In this document: in pieces, positions 9,734-18,841 of the stretch
How positions within the stretch are numbered: the first letter of the stretch is position 1
How the letters are laid out: each line of letters begins with the position of its first letter
DNA from: Clostridiales bacterium
GTDB taxonomy: Bacteria > Bacillota > Clostridia > Oscillospirales > Oscillospiraceae
DNA length: 64,000 nucleotides
NCBI GenBank assembly: GCA_021205695.1
Contig: JAJPXB010000043.1
Coordinates: 34,300 to 98,299, forward strand
Reading direction: 5' to 3'
Made by a program: the position numbers and the translations under genes
Notes under the pieces: generated by a model
The model's input: the letters and a program-made list of their open reading frames with translations, nothing else
Database searches by the model: none
Told to the model about the DNA's origin: nothing

Positions 9734-11404
9734 ATGAAAAAGGCAAATCGGGTTACAGCAGTCCTCAGAAGGTTTATTGAAGTTTGCTTTTTCCTCTTGA
9801 TGCTATGGATTTTGCTTGTCCGTTGTGAGGTGGTAGCGGCCAAATTCCCGTCTGTTCTGGGATATGTGCTGCTGATTTGTGGTGCCATCCTGTGTGTGTT
9901 TCTGCTATTCAAATTCCTGGAGAATCGAGAGAGAATCGGAAAGGTACGGAAGTGTGTTTCAGACGCGCTCAACCGCCTGAGCAGAGGGCAAATGGTCGCA
10001 ATCATCACCCTGGTTTCACTGCTCACAAAGACTGCAGTTACCTTCCTGTTCCAAATTGACTCATCCAAGTATTCAGACCCAGCAGTATATTACAGCTTCG
10101 TAGAGCAGCTTGTGGACGCAGGGAGGATTACAGAACATGCAGAATATGCTGCATACTATTCTTATACGCTGGCATTCAGTCTGCTGTTTGTTCCGGTGGG
10201 AAAGCTCTTTGGCGTGTCGATTACCAATTTCACAATGGAATTATCTGTACTGCACACCATCGTGGCAATCCTTTTCTTTGACCTGATCTGCTACTGGAAG
10301 GAGAAGAATACCGCCTTTGTCGCCGTGCTCTTTTGGGTGCTGGTTCCAACGACCATCGTCCAAACGCAGTTGATGTGCCACGAGAACGGTTTTCTGTTTT
10401 TTCATGTTGTGGCGATATGGTTTCTTTTCCGTGTTGTTCCGTCGCAGAAGCAGCCTCTGTGGAAGCTGTTCGCATATGTGATGGGCTGCTTATCGCTGTG
10501 CATCGCTGCATTAATTAATATGATAGGATATGTCAGCATTTGCGCCTTGGTTGTCTATCTTGTGCTGACTGTGGGCGCAGGCAGGATACAGCTTTTTAGT
10601 ACAGACCGTACGCCTGTAGCAGTACGCCTCCCCACCCGAATCGGGAGCATTCTGATCTGTGTGCTGATTCTTTTTGGAAGCTCTTGGTTGATTAGGATGA
10701 GTTTTGAAAGCGTGTGTGAAGATGTAATTGACGGATATCAAGAACTATTAGAACAAAGAGATAGTCGGAGAATTCCCTATAGCTGGTCAGTGTATGTTGG
10801 GATGAATTATGAGACTGCCGGGGAGTGGAATGAGGAAGATCAGTCTGTGTACTATCTCTATGAGGAAATTGAAGATGACGAGGAGGCAATTGAATATCAG
10901 ATCAATCTTCTGGCGGAAAGGTTTGCGTGGTATTGCGAGCAGCCAATGCGTATCATCATTCATCTGAATGATAAGATGCAGATGATATGGGGCCACTTTT
11001 TTAACCCATTGGGATATGGTTGGGGGAACGATATCAATGACGCTGTTTTGAATTGGAAAGGCGGTATTCTCTACCAGGTGTTCACTTTGTGCTGCCATCT
11101 CATCAACATAGCTGCGGCAGCAATTATTGTACTTTCCGCTCCGATCGGGAGAAGAAATAGACATGAGGGAGAAAATAAAAGCAGCATATATATATATTTG
11201 TTCCTGATCGGCGCTACACTGGTATTCCTGTTTGTAGAGGTATCGCCAAAGTACTCGTCACATATGCAGGTTTTCATTTATCTGCTGGCTGTGTTGAGGA
11301 GCAGAGATTGCCTTCGGAACCTGTTAGCGGGAAGGGAAAAGCTACAGCATCTCAAGTCAACTGTAAAAGGGAGACTGACAGGGAAATTCAAAACGTCCAG
11401 GTAG
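9734..11404 (+). CDS. Polytopic membrane protein, probable GT-C/GT39-like glycosyltransferase
   Basis: The 556-residue protein has roughly ten or more hydrophobic segments, starting with one at about residues 15-30 and a second at about 42-60. An acidic 'SKYSDPAVYYSF' sits in the first large extracytoplasmic loop, where GT-C enzymes carry their catalytic Asp. A soluble stretch at about 340-395 is rich in acidic residues. The fold and loop pattern suggest a polyprenyl-phosphate-sugar-dependent transferase, but no specific substrate can be named. The gene is clearly more AT-rich than its neighbours, uses AGA/ATA-type codons, and separates proB from proA. Confidence 0.6.
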   Translation: MKKANRVTAVLRRFIEVCFFLLMLWILLVRCEVVAAKFPSVLGYVLLICGAILCVFLLFKFLENRERIGKVRKCVSDALNRLSRGQMVAIITLVSLLTKTAVTFLFQIDSSKYSDPAVYYSFVEQLVDAGRITEHAEYAAYYSYTLAFSLLFVPVGKLFGVSITNFTMELSVLHTIVAILFFDLICYWKEKNTAFVAVLFWVLVPTTIVQTQLMCHENGFLFFHVVAIWFLFRVVPSQKQPLWKLFAYVMGCLSLCIAALINMIGYVSICALVVYLVLTVGAGRIQLFSTDRTPVAVRLPTRIGSILICVLILFGSSWLIRMSFESVCEDVIDGYQELLEQRDSRRIPYSWSVYVGMNYETAGEWNEEDQSVYYLYEEIEDDEEAIEYQINLLAERFAWYCEQPMRIIIHLNDKMQMIWGHFFNPLGYGWGNDINDAVLNWKGGILYQVFTLCCHLINIAAAAIIVLSAPIGRRNRHEGENKSSIYIYLFLIGATLVFLFVEVSPKYSSHMQVFIYLLAVLRSRDCLRNLLAGREKLQHLKSTVKGRLTGKFKTSR

Positions 11405-11471
11405 CAGAAATCGGCCGGGCTGCTGTGACAGCAATCATTTTATTTTGTGCATTTATAAAGGAGGAACCAAC

Positions 11472-12719
11472 ATGACACCCATCGAATTGCAGGGACAGGC
11501 CGCCAAGGTCGCCTCCCGGGTGCTGGCGGTGGCCAACACCGGATTGAAAAACGCTGCCCTGGAGGCCATCGCCCAGGCGCTGCTGGAGCACACCGATGAC
11601 ATCCTCGCCGCCAACGCCCAGGATATGGCGGCGGCCAGGGCCTCCGGTATGAGCGTCAGCCTCCAGGACCGGCTGGCCCTGAATGAGGGACGCATCCGGG
11701 GCATGGCGGACGGGGCGCGCCAGGTGGCCGCTCTGCCCGACCCCATCGGCGCCGTCACCCGGGAGAGCGTCCGGCCCAACGGCCTGCGCATTGCCCGCCG
11801 CCGGGTCCCTCTGGGGGTCATCGGCATCATCTATGAGGCCCGGCCCAACGTCACCGTGGACGCCGCCGCACTGTGCCTCAAGTCCGGCAACGCCGTCATC
11901 CTCCGGGGCGGTAAGGAGGCGTTCCGCTCCAACCAGGCGCTGACTGAGATCATGCGTACCGCCCTGGCCGATGCGGGACTTCCCGCCGACTCCGTGGCTC
12001 TGGTGCAGGACACCACCCGGGCCAGCAGCACTGAGCTGATGAACCTGACCGAGTATCTGGACGTGCTCATCCCCAGAGGGGGCCGGGGACTGATCCGGGC
12101 CGTCACCGCCAACGCCAGAGTGCCGGTCATCCGCACCGGAGAGGGCGTCTGCCACACCTATGTGGACCGGGCCGCCGACCTGGAGATGGCCTGCCGCATC
12201 GTCCAGAACGCCAAGTGCTCCCGTCCCTCCGTGTGCAACGCCATGGAATGTCTGTTGGTGGATGGGGCCGTCGCCGGAGAATTTCTCCCCATGGTGGCGC
12301 CCTATCTGGATGAGTACCATGTGGAGCTTCGCTGCGACGGACAGGCGCGGGCCATTCTGGGCGACCGGGCTGTGGCCGCCACGGAGGAGGACTGGGACAC
12401 CGAGTACGGCGACTATATCCTGGCCGTCCGGGTGGTGGACGGGGTACAGGAGGCCATCGACTTCTGCAACCTCCACGGCACCGGCCACAGCGAGGCCATC
12501 GTCACCGACAGCTACGCCGCCGCCCAGAAGTTCCTGGACGAGGTGGACGCCGCCGCCGTCTATGTCAACGCCTCCACCCGCTTTACCGACGGCGGGGAGT
12601 TCGGCCTGGGGGCGGAGATCGGCATCTCCACCCAGAAAATGCACGCCCGGGGGCCCATGGGGCTGGAGGAGCTGACCTCTAGCAAGTTTGTCGTCTACGG
12701 CGAGGGGCAGATCCGCTGA
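11472..12719 (+). CDS. proA: Gamma-glutamyl phosphate reductase
   Basis: The 415-residue protein belongs to the aldehyde dehydrogenase-like ProA family. 'RRRVPLGVIGIIYEARPNVTVDAAALCLKSGNA' binds NADPH and substrate, the catalytic Cys lies in 'NAKCSRPSVCNAMECLLV', and 'FTDGGEFGLGAEIGISTQK' is near the end. It reduces glutamyl phosphate to the semialdehyde in proline synthesis. The ATG at 11472 follows AAGGAGG; the track start nine codons earlier has no site. The stop overlaps the mnmE start (TGATG). Confidence 0.96.
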   Translation: MTPIELQGQAAKVASRVLAVANTGLKNAALEAIAQALLEHTDDILAANAQDMAAARASGMSVSLQDRLALNEGRIRGMADGARQVAALPDPIGAVTRESVRPNGLRIARRRVPLGVIGIIYEARPNVTVDAAALCLKSGNAVILRGGKEAFRSNQALTEIMRTALADAGLPADSVALVQDTTRASSTELMNLTEYLDVLIPRGGRGLIRAVTANARVPVIRTGEGVCHTYVDRAADLEMACRIVQNAKCSRPSVCNAMECLLVDGAVAGEFLPMVAPYLDEYHVELRCDGQARAILGDRAVAATEEDWDTEYGDYILAVRVVDGVQEAIDFCNLHGTGHSEAIVTDSYAAAQKFLDEVDAAAVYVNASTRFTDGGEFGLGAEIGISTQKMHARGPMGLEELTSSKFVVYGEGQIR

Positions 12720-14089
12720 TGGAGACAGTTCCCTCCTCTGACACCATCGCCGCCGTGGCCACTGCACCCGGCCCCGGTGCCATCGGCATTCTCCGGCTCT
12801 CCGGGCCGGAGGCGGTTGCCGCCGCCTCCGCCTGCTTCCGGGCGGCTTCGGGGAAAGCCCTGACCGACTATCCCCCCAACCGCCTGGTGCTGGGGACGCT
12901 GCTGGACGAGGACGGGGCGATGCTGGATCAGTGCATGGCCACCTATGCCCTGGCTCCCCACAGCTATACCGGAGAGGACACCGCAGAGCTGCAATGTCAC
13001 GGCTCCCCGGCGGTACTGTCCGCCGGGCTGGAGCTGCTCTTTCGCCACGGGGCGAGACAGGCGGGGCCGGGTGAGTTTACCAAACGGGCCTTTCTCAACG
13101 GACGGATGGATCTGATCCAGGCGGAGGCGGTGGCCGACCTTATCGACGCCCAGACTCCGGACGCCGCCCGGAATGCCGCCGGTCAGCTGGGAAGGGCCAT
13201 GACGAAAAAAATCCAGTCAGTGGCGGATGGGCTCATCGACCTGCTGGCCCACTTCCATGTGGTGCTGGACTACCCGGACGAGGATCTGGACCCGCTGGAG
13301 ACAGCGGAGATACAGGAGACCCTGTCCCGCGCAGAGACCGCCCTCCGGCAGATCGGGGCAACCTACCGCCGGGGGCGGCAGCTCACCCAGGGGGTGCCCT
13401 GCGCCATTGTGGGGCGGCCCAATGCGGGGAAGTCCTCTCTCCTCAACGCCCTGCTGGGCTATGACCGGGCCATCGTCACGCCAGTCCCCGGCACCACCCG
13501 GGACACGGTGGAGGAGCGGTGTGTCCTGGGCGGCGTCCTTCTCCGGCTGGTGGACACCGCCGGACTGCGGGAGACTGCCGACCCGGTGGAGCGGCTGGGA
13601 GTGGCCCGGAGCCGGGCAGCCCTGGAGGAGGCAGAGCTGGCTCTGGTGCTGCTGGACGGCAGCGAGGCGCTGACCGACGAGGACCGGACATTGCTGGCGC
13701 TCTCGGAGCGCTGTCCCCACCGGCTGGTGCTGGTGAGCAAATCCGACCTGCCCACCGTCCTGACCCTTCCTGACGGCCTGGACGCCATCACCGTCAGCTC
13801 CGTCACCGGCGAGGGGCTGGAGACGCTGGAAAAAGCCGTCCGCGCCCTCTTTGCCAAACAGACGCCCCAGCAGGGAGAGCTGCTCACCAACGCCCGTCAG
13901 GCGGAGGCCATCCGCCGGGCGGCGGACAGCCTGGCGGGAGCCGCCCAGGCGCTGGAGGCAGGACTGCCTCCGGATGCCGTTCTTTCGGATGCTGAGGCGG
14001 CGTTGTCTGCCCTGAATGAGGTCACAGGTCAGTCCGTCACCGAGGACGTGACCCGACGCATCTTCCAGCGGTTCTGCGTGGGGAAATAA
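12719..14089 (+). CDS. mnmE: tRNA modification GTPase MnmE (TrmE)
   Basis: The 456-residue protein has an N-terminal folate-binding domain starting 'DTIAAVATAPGPGAIGILRLSG', a helical region, an inserted G domain (G1 'GRPNAGKSSLLN', G3 'DTAGLRETAD', G4 'SKSD'), and ends with 'FCVGK', the CxGK motif that defines MnmE. With MnmG it modifies the wobble uridine of several tRNAs. Translation is coupled to proA by a one-base overlap. No mnmG follows in this window. Confidence 0.97.
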   Translation: METVPSSDTIAAVATAPGPGAIGILRLSGPEAVAAASACFRAASGKALTDYPPNRLVLGTLLDEDGAMLDQCMATYALAPHSYTGEDTAELQCHGSPAVLSAGLELLFRHGARQAGPGEFTKRAFLNGRMDLIQAEAVADLIDAQTPDAARNAAGQLGRAMTKKIQSVADGLIDLLAHFHVVLDYPDEDLDPLETAEIQETLSRAETALRQIGATYRRGRQLTQGVPCAIVGRPNAGKSSLLNALLGYDRAIVTPVPGTTRDTVEERCVLGGVLLRLVDTAGLRETADPVERLGVARSRAALEEAELALVLLDGSEALTDEDRTLLALSERCPHRLVLVSKSDLPTVLTLPDGLDAITVSSVTGEGLETLEKAVRALFAKQTPQQGELLTNARQAEAIRRAADSLAGAAQALEAGLPPDAVLSDAEAALSALNEVTGQSVTEDVTRRIFQRFCVGK

Positions 14090-14183
14090 GAAAATCGGGC
14101 TGCCGGGAAACCGGCGGCTCTCGACGTATCTGTTCCAATCTGCGAAACAGGTCGCCTTTTGGGAAAGGATATGGCACATAACA

Positions 14184-16532
14184 ATGACGCTGAATGAATT
14201 GGAGATCGGGAAGTCCGCCTCCATCGTCACCGTAGGAGGCGAGGGCGCGCTTCGACAGCACTTCTTGGACATGGGGCTGATCCCCGGGGCCCAGGTCACC
14301 ATGGTAAAATATGCCCCCATGGGCGACCCGGTGGAGCTGCGCATCCACAGCTACGAGCTGACCCTGCGCCTGGCCGACGCAGAGCAGATCGAGATCGATC
14401 GGGTCTCTCCCGCAAAGGAGAAGGCCGAGGCGGAGCGAAAAAAAGCCATCCCGCACCCCGGACTGGGCGAGGGCGGCAAATACCACAGCAAGGCGGACGA
14501 GCATCCGCTGCCGGAGGGGGAAGTGCTGACTTTCGCCCTGGCGGGCAACCAGAACTGCGGCAAGACCACCCTGTTTAACCAGCTCACCGGCTCCAACCAG
14601 CATGTAGGCAACTTCCCCGGGGTCACGGTAGACCGGAAGGACGGCCCCATCAAGGGGCGGGAGGACACCCTGGTCACCGACCTGCCGGGCATCTACTCCA
14701 TGTCCCCCTACTCCAGCGAGGAGCTGGTCACCCGGAATTTCGTGCTCCAGGAGCATCCAAAGGGCATTATCAACATCGTGGACGCCACCAACATCGAGCG
14801 CAACCTCTACCTGACCATGCAGCTGATGGAGCTGAACCGGCCCATGGTGCTGGCGCTGAATATGATGGACGAGGTGCGGGAGAACGGCGGCTCCATCCTG
14901 GTCAATGAGATGGAGGCTATGCTGGGCATTCCTGTCGTCCCCATCTCGGCGGCCAAAAACGAGGGCATCGACGAGCTGATTTCTCACGCCCTTCACACGG
15001 CGAAATATCAGGAGTGCCCGGGGCGGCAGGACTTTTGCGATGCCAGCGACAACGGCGGGGCGGTCCACCGCTGTCTTCACAGTATCATGCATCTGATCGA
15101 GGACCACGCGGCGGCGGCGGGCATTCCCATCCGCTTTGCCGCCACCAAGGTGGCCGAGGGAGATACCCTCATACTGGAGCAGCTGGCCCTGAGCGAGAAC
15201 GAGAAGGAGACCATAGAGCACATCGTCTCCCAGATGGAGGCGGAGCGGGGTTTGGACCGGGCGGCGGCCATTGCGGATATGCGCTTCCGCTTCATTGAAA
15301 AGGTGTGCGCCGCCACCGTCATCAAGCCACGGGAGAGCCGGGAGCGCCTGCGCAGCGAGAAGATCGACCGGGTGCTGACGGGCAAATATACCGCCATCCC
15401 CTGCTTTGTGGGCATTATGGCGCTGGTATTCTTCCTGACCTTCAACGTCATCGGCTCCGCTCTGGCGGATCTGCTGGACCTGCTCATCAGCTGGCTCACC
15501 GACCTGACGGACGCCGCCCTGGTCTCTCTCCAGGTCAACGACGCCGTCCGATCGCTGGTGATCGACGGCGTGTTCAACGGGGTGGGCAGCGTACTCAGCT
15601 TTTTGCCCATCATCGTCACCCTGTTTTTCTTCCTCTCTCTGCTGGAGGACAGCGGCTATATGGCCCGAGTGGCTTTTGTCATGGACAAGCTGCTGCGAAA
15701 AATCGGCCTGTCTGGCCGGAGCATCGTGCCCATGCTCATCGGCTTCGGCTGCACGGTGCCGGGAGTCATGGCCAGCCGCACCCTCCCCTCCGAGCGTGAC
15801 CGGAAAATGACCATCCTGCTGACCCCATACATGAGCTGTTCCGCCAAGCTGCCCATCTACAGCTTCTTTGCGGAGGCATTTTTCCCCGACTATGCCGGAT
15901 TGGTCATGATCGCCCTGTACTTTGGCGGCATTCTGGTAAGCGTGCTGATCGCCCTGCTCCTGCGGGGAGTGATGTTCCGGGGAGAAGCGGTCCCCTTCGT
16001 GATGGAGCTGCCCAACTACCGGATGCCTGGGGCAAAAAACGTGGGGCAGCTCCTGTGGGAGAAGGCCAAGGACTTTTTGCAGCGGGCCTTCACCGTCATC
16101 TTCGTGGCCACCATCCTGATCTGGTTTCTACAGACCTTTGACCTCCACCTGCAAATGGTTTCCGACTCCCAGGACAGTATCCTGGCGGCGGTGGCCGGCG
16201 TCATCGCCCCCATCTTCCAGCCTCTGGGCTTTGGGGACTGGCGCATCTCCACGGCGCTGATCACCGGCTTCATGGCCAAGGAGAGCGTCGTGTCCACCCT
16301 GTCGGTGCTGTTCGGCTCCACCGAGGTGCTGCTGGCGGCCATGACGCCCCTGACCGCCGCCTCTCTGCTGGTGTTCTGTCTGCTCTACACCCCCTGTGTG
16401 GCGGCAATCGCCTCTATCAGACGGGAGCTGGGGGGCAAATGGGCCGTCGGCGTGGTCGTAGGTCAGTGCGTCGTGGCATGGCTGGCCGCGCTCCTGGTGC
16501 GGACAGTGGGCCTGATGCTGGGCTTTGTGTGA
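14184..16532 (+). CDS. feoB: FeoA-FeoB fusion ferrous iron transporter
   Basis: The 782-residue protein begins with an SH3-like FeoA domain (residues about 1-75, 'HFLDMGLIPGAQVTMVKYAPMGDP'). The FeoB G domain follows ('GNQNCGKTTLFNQLTG', 'DLPGIYSMSPYSSEE', 'LNMMDE'). The membrane part has two Gate motifs, including 'IGFGCTVPGVMASRTL' and 'LTPYMSCSAKLPIY'. It imports Fe(II) across the cytoplasmic membrane. The fused FeoA makes the separate small feoA gene unnecessary, and none is seen nearby. A GC-rich hairpin follows the stop. No Fur-type operator was obvious in the 94-nt gap after mnmE. Confidence 0.95.
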   Translation: MTLNELEIGKSASIVTVGGEGALRQHFLDMGLIPGAQVTMVKYAPMGDPVELRIHSYELTLRLADAEQIEIDRVSPAKEKAEAERKKAIPHPGLGEGGKYHSKADEHPLPEGEVLTFALAGNQNCGKTTLFNQLTGSNQHVGNFPGVTVDRKDGPIKGREDTLVTDLPGIYSMSPYSSEELVTRNFVLQEHPKGIINIVDATNIERNLYLTMQLMELNRPMVLALNMMDEVRENGGSILVNEMEAMLGIPVVPISAAKNEGIDELISHALHTAKYQECPGRQDFCDASDNGGAVHRCLHSIMHLIEDHAAAAGIPIRFAATKVAEGDTLILEQLALSENEKETIEHIVSQMEAERGLDRAAAIADMRFRFIEKVCAATVIKPRESRERLRSEKIDRVLTGKYTAIPCFVGIMALVFFLTFNVIGSALADLLDLLISWLTDLTDAALVSLQVNDAVRSLVIDGVFNGVGSVLSFLPIIVTLFFFLSLLEDSGYMARVAFVMDKLLRKIGLSGRSIVPMLIGFGCTVPGVMASRTLPSERDRKMTILLTPYMSCSAKLPIYSFFAEAFFPDYAGLVMIALYFGGILVSVLIALLLRGVMFRGEAVPFVMELPNYRMPGAKNVGQLLWEKAKDFLQRAFTVIFVATILIWFLQTFDLHLQMVSDSQDSILAAVAGVIAPIFQPLGFGDWRISTALITGFMAKESVVSTLSVLFGSTEVLLAAMTPLTAASLLVFCLLYTPCVAAIASIRRELGGKWAVGVVVGQCVVAWLAALLVRTVGLMLGFV

Positions 16533-16539
16533 GAGTGAA

Positions 16540-16575
16540 AAACGGGGAGACTGCGCTGCGGCAGCCTCCCCGTTT
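16540..16575 (+). terminator. Terminator after feoB
   Basis: AAACGGGGAG and CTCCCCGTTT form a 10-bp stem with a further CTGC/GCAG pairing inside. The T run is short (three), so termination may be partial. Confidence 0.6.
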
Positions 16576-16685
16576 CAGCCTGTCAGACGGGACGTTACAC
16601 GGGGAAATTTGAAAATTGGGATAGGAATTTGCACAGGGGTGTGTTAAAATATAAAATGAATGTAGTATCGACCGGAGGTGACGGC

Positions 16686-18131
16686 ATGAGGCGAAGGATC
16701 GGGCTGGCGGCGCTGCTGTCAGCAGTTATGGTGCTGCTGGGCGGGTGCAGCCTGAAATCCGGGGACGAGCTGTACGCCCTTCCAAAGATGTCCTCGGAGT
16801 ATGAGAGCCTCCAGCAGTCCATCCAGTCGCTGCTGGACAGCGGACTGGAGTACGCAGCGCCTCTCTCCGGCACCAATACCCAGGCGGTCCAGGATGTGGA
16901 CCTGAATGGGGACGGTGTCAGCGAGGTGGTGGCCTTCCTCCGGGACACGGAGGAATCCACCCTGATGGTCTACCTCTTTCAACAGAACGACGAGGGCGAG
17001 TATGAGGTCATGACCACCATCAGCGGTCAGGGCAGCGCCGTCAACTCTGTGACCTACTCCCAGCTGGACGGGGAGGGGAACATGGAGATCGTCATCACCT
17101 GGCAGGTATCCACCGGTGTCTATGCCCTGTCCGCCTACAGCGTCTGGTCGGGGGGCAATCTGGAGCTGATGGCAGCCCAGAGCTATACCCGATACAGCTT
17201 GGTCGACCTGAACGGGGACGACACAGACGAGCTTCTGCTCCTCTATCTGGACACCTCGGACACCAGCCTGAACCGGGCGGAGTACTATACCTACTCCGAC
17301 GGCGGCCTTTCCCTGGCGGGGACGGCCCGTCTCTCCTATGATCTGGCCAGCATTGACCGTATCCGCAGCGCCGACCTGTACGACGGGGAAGCCGCCCTCT
17401 ATGTGACCGGCTATGTGGTCGACTCGGATACCGGCGCCGCAAGCTCCAGCATCCAGCTCACCGACATCCTGGCCCTCCGAAATGGAGAGCTGGTCAACAT
17501 CACCCTGGACGAAAGCACCAGCACCAGCACCACCACCCGCCGCCGCACCTATGTGGCGGATCAGGATTTGAACGGCGACGGCATCTGGGAGATCCCCAAC
17601 CTATCCAGCATCTACGAGCGGCTGGACGACGGGTCGATCACCGTTTCGGAGAACTTTTATCTGGTGTCGTGGGTGCAGTATGACCTGAGCGGCGAGTCCC
17701 ATGTGATTTGCAGCACCTACTACAACAGCAGCGACGGCTGGTACCTGATTCTTCCGGAGGAATGGAACGGGAACATCGCACTGAAACGAAGCGATTACAG
17801 CGAGGGAGAGACGGTGGAACGGAGTATCCAGTTCTACGTCCTGACCAAAATCGACGAGGAGGCAGGGCTCTGGCTACAGGAGGACGAGAGCACGGGCATT
17901 TCCGTCCTGAACAATGTGAATGCGGAGCTCTTTATGACCATCTACAAAAACACCGGCGACGACCGGGAGGAGCGGGCCGTATTGGGAGATCGGGTCCTCC
18001 TGGACACAGCCAGCGAGGATGCGACCTATTCGGTGGAGCTTTACGAGACAGAGGGCGGTTTCTGCGACTGGACGGCAGAGGATGTGCTGGAGCATCTTCA
18101 CATCATCACCACCGACTGGTCCGGCGACTGA
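16686..18131 (+). CDS. Lipoprotein with repeated Asp-rich DxNxDG motifs, upstream of a two-component system
   Basis: The 481-residue product has a lipoprotein signal peptide (residues 1-20, lipobox LLGG-C21). At least three motifs of the form D-x-N-G-D-x-x-x-E occur ('DVDLNGDGVSEV', 'DLNGDDTDEL', 'DQDLNGDGIWEI'), typical of FG-GAP/VCBS-like or calcium-binding repeat proteins, so a beta-propeller-like extracytoplasmic domain is likely. The function is unknown. The ATG at 16686 follows GGAGGTG; the track start 19 codons upstream has no RBS. The response regulator starts 23 nt after the stop, suggesting it takes part in sensing or is the system's target. Confidence 0.75.
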   Translation: MRRRIGLAALLSAVMVLLGGCSLKSGDELYALPKMSSEYESLQQSIQSLLDSGLEYAAPLSGTNTQAVQDVDLNGDGVSEVVAFLRDTEESTLMVYLFQQNDEGEYEVMTTISGQGSAVNSVTYSQLDGEGNMEIVITWQVSTGVYALSAYSVWSGGNLELMAAQSYTRYSLVDLNGDDTDELLLLYLDTSDTSLNRAEYYTYSDGGLSLAGTARLSYDLASIDRIRSADLYDGEAALYVTGYVVDSDTGAASSSIQLTDILALRNGELVNITLDESTSTSTTTRRRTYVADQDLNGDGIWEIPNLSSIYERLDDGSITVSENFYLVSWVQYDLSGESHVICSTYYNSSDGWYLILPEEWNGNIALKRSDYSEGETVERSIQFYVLTKIDEEAGLWLQEDESTGISVLNNVNAELFMTIYKNTGDDREERAVLGDRVLLDTASEDATYSVELYETEGGFCDWTAEDVLEHLHIITTDWSGD

Positions 18132-18154
18132 CGCTTTTTCATTGGAGGTGCAGT

Positions 18155-18841
18155 ATGAGAAAGGTACTGGTACTGGAAGACGAGGACAACATCCGCAGCT
18201 TTGTGGTCATCAATCTGAAGCGGGCGGGCTACGATACCCTGGAGGCCTCCAGCGGGGAGGAGGCCCTGGAGGTCGTCAAACGGAATCCGGACATTCGGGT
18301 CGCCCTGCTGGACGTAATGCTCCCGGGCATGGACGGGTTTGAGGTCTGCCGCCGCCTTCGGGCAGACAATGGAAAGATCGGCATTATTATGCTCACCGCC
18401 CGCACCCAGGAGATGGACAAGGTCACCGGCCTCATGACCGGGGCGGACGACTATGTGACCAAGCCCTTCTCCCCGGCGGAGCTGACCGCCCGGGTGGATG
18501 CGCTCTACCGCCGCACCGGCGGAGAGCTGCCCGTTGATGACGGCATCATCCGCCAGCCTCCCTTCCAGCTCAACACCCGGAACCGGACGCTGGAGAAAAA
18601 CGGCCAGCGGATCAAGCTGACCCAGGTGGAGTATACCGTCATGAAGCTGCTGATGGACAATCCCGGCAAGGCCCTCTCCCGGGATGAGATCCTGGAGACG
18701 GTCTGGGGCAACGACTACTTCGGGGACGTGAAGATTGTGGACGTGAACATCCGCCGTCTCCGGCTGAAGGTGGAGGACGATCCCCAAAACCCCACCTATA
18801 TCACTACGGTCTGGGGCTTCGGCTATAAGTGGGGCTTCTGA
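18155..18841 (+). CDS. OmpR/PhoB-family response regulator
   Basis: The 228-residue protein has a receiver domain (acidic pocket 'LEDED', phospho-acceptor Asp in 'ALLDVMLPGMDG', switch Thr in 'MLTAR', Lys in 'YVTKPFSP') and a C-terminal winged helix ending 'TVWGFGYKWGF'. It should act as a DNA-binding transcription regulator phosphorylated by the next gene's kinase. The ATG at 18155 has a GGAGGTG site and begins the conserved receiver domain; the longer track ORF is an out-of-family extension. The stop overlaps the kinase start. Confidence 0.95.
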   Translation: MRKVLVLEDEDNIRSFVVINLKRAGYDTLEASSGEEALEVVKRNPDIRVALLDVMLPGMDGFEVCRRLRADNGKIGIIMLTARTQEMDKVTGLMTGADDYVTKPFSPAELTARVDALYRRTGGELPVDDGIIRQPPFQLNTRNRTLEKNGQRIKLTQVEYTVMKLLMDNPGKALSRDEILETVWGNDYFGDVKIVDVNIRRLRLKVEDDPQNPTYITTVWGFGYKWGF

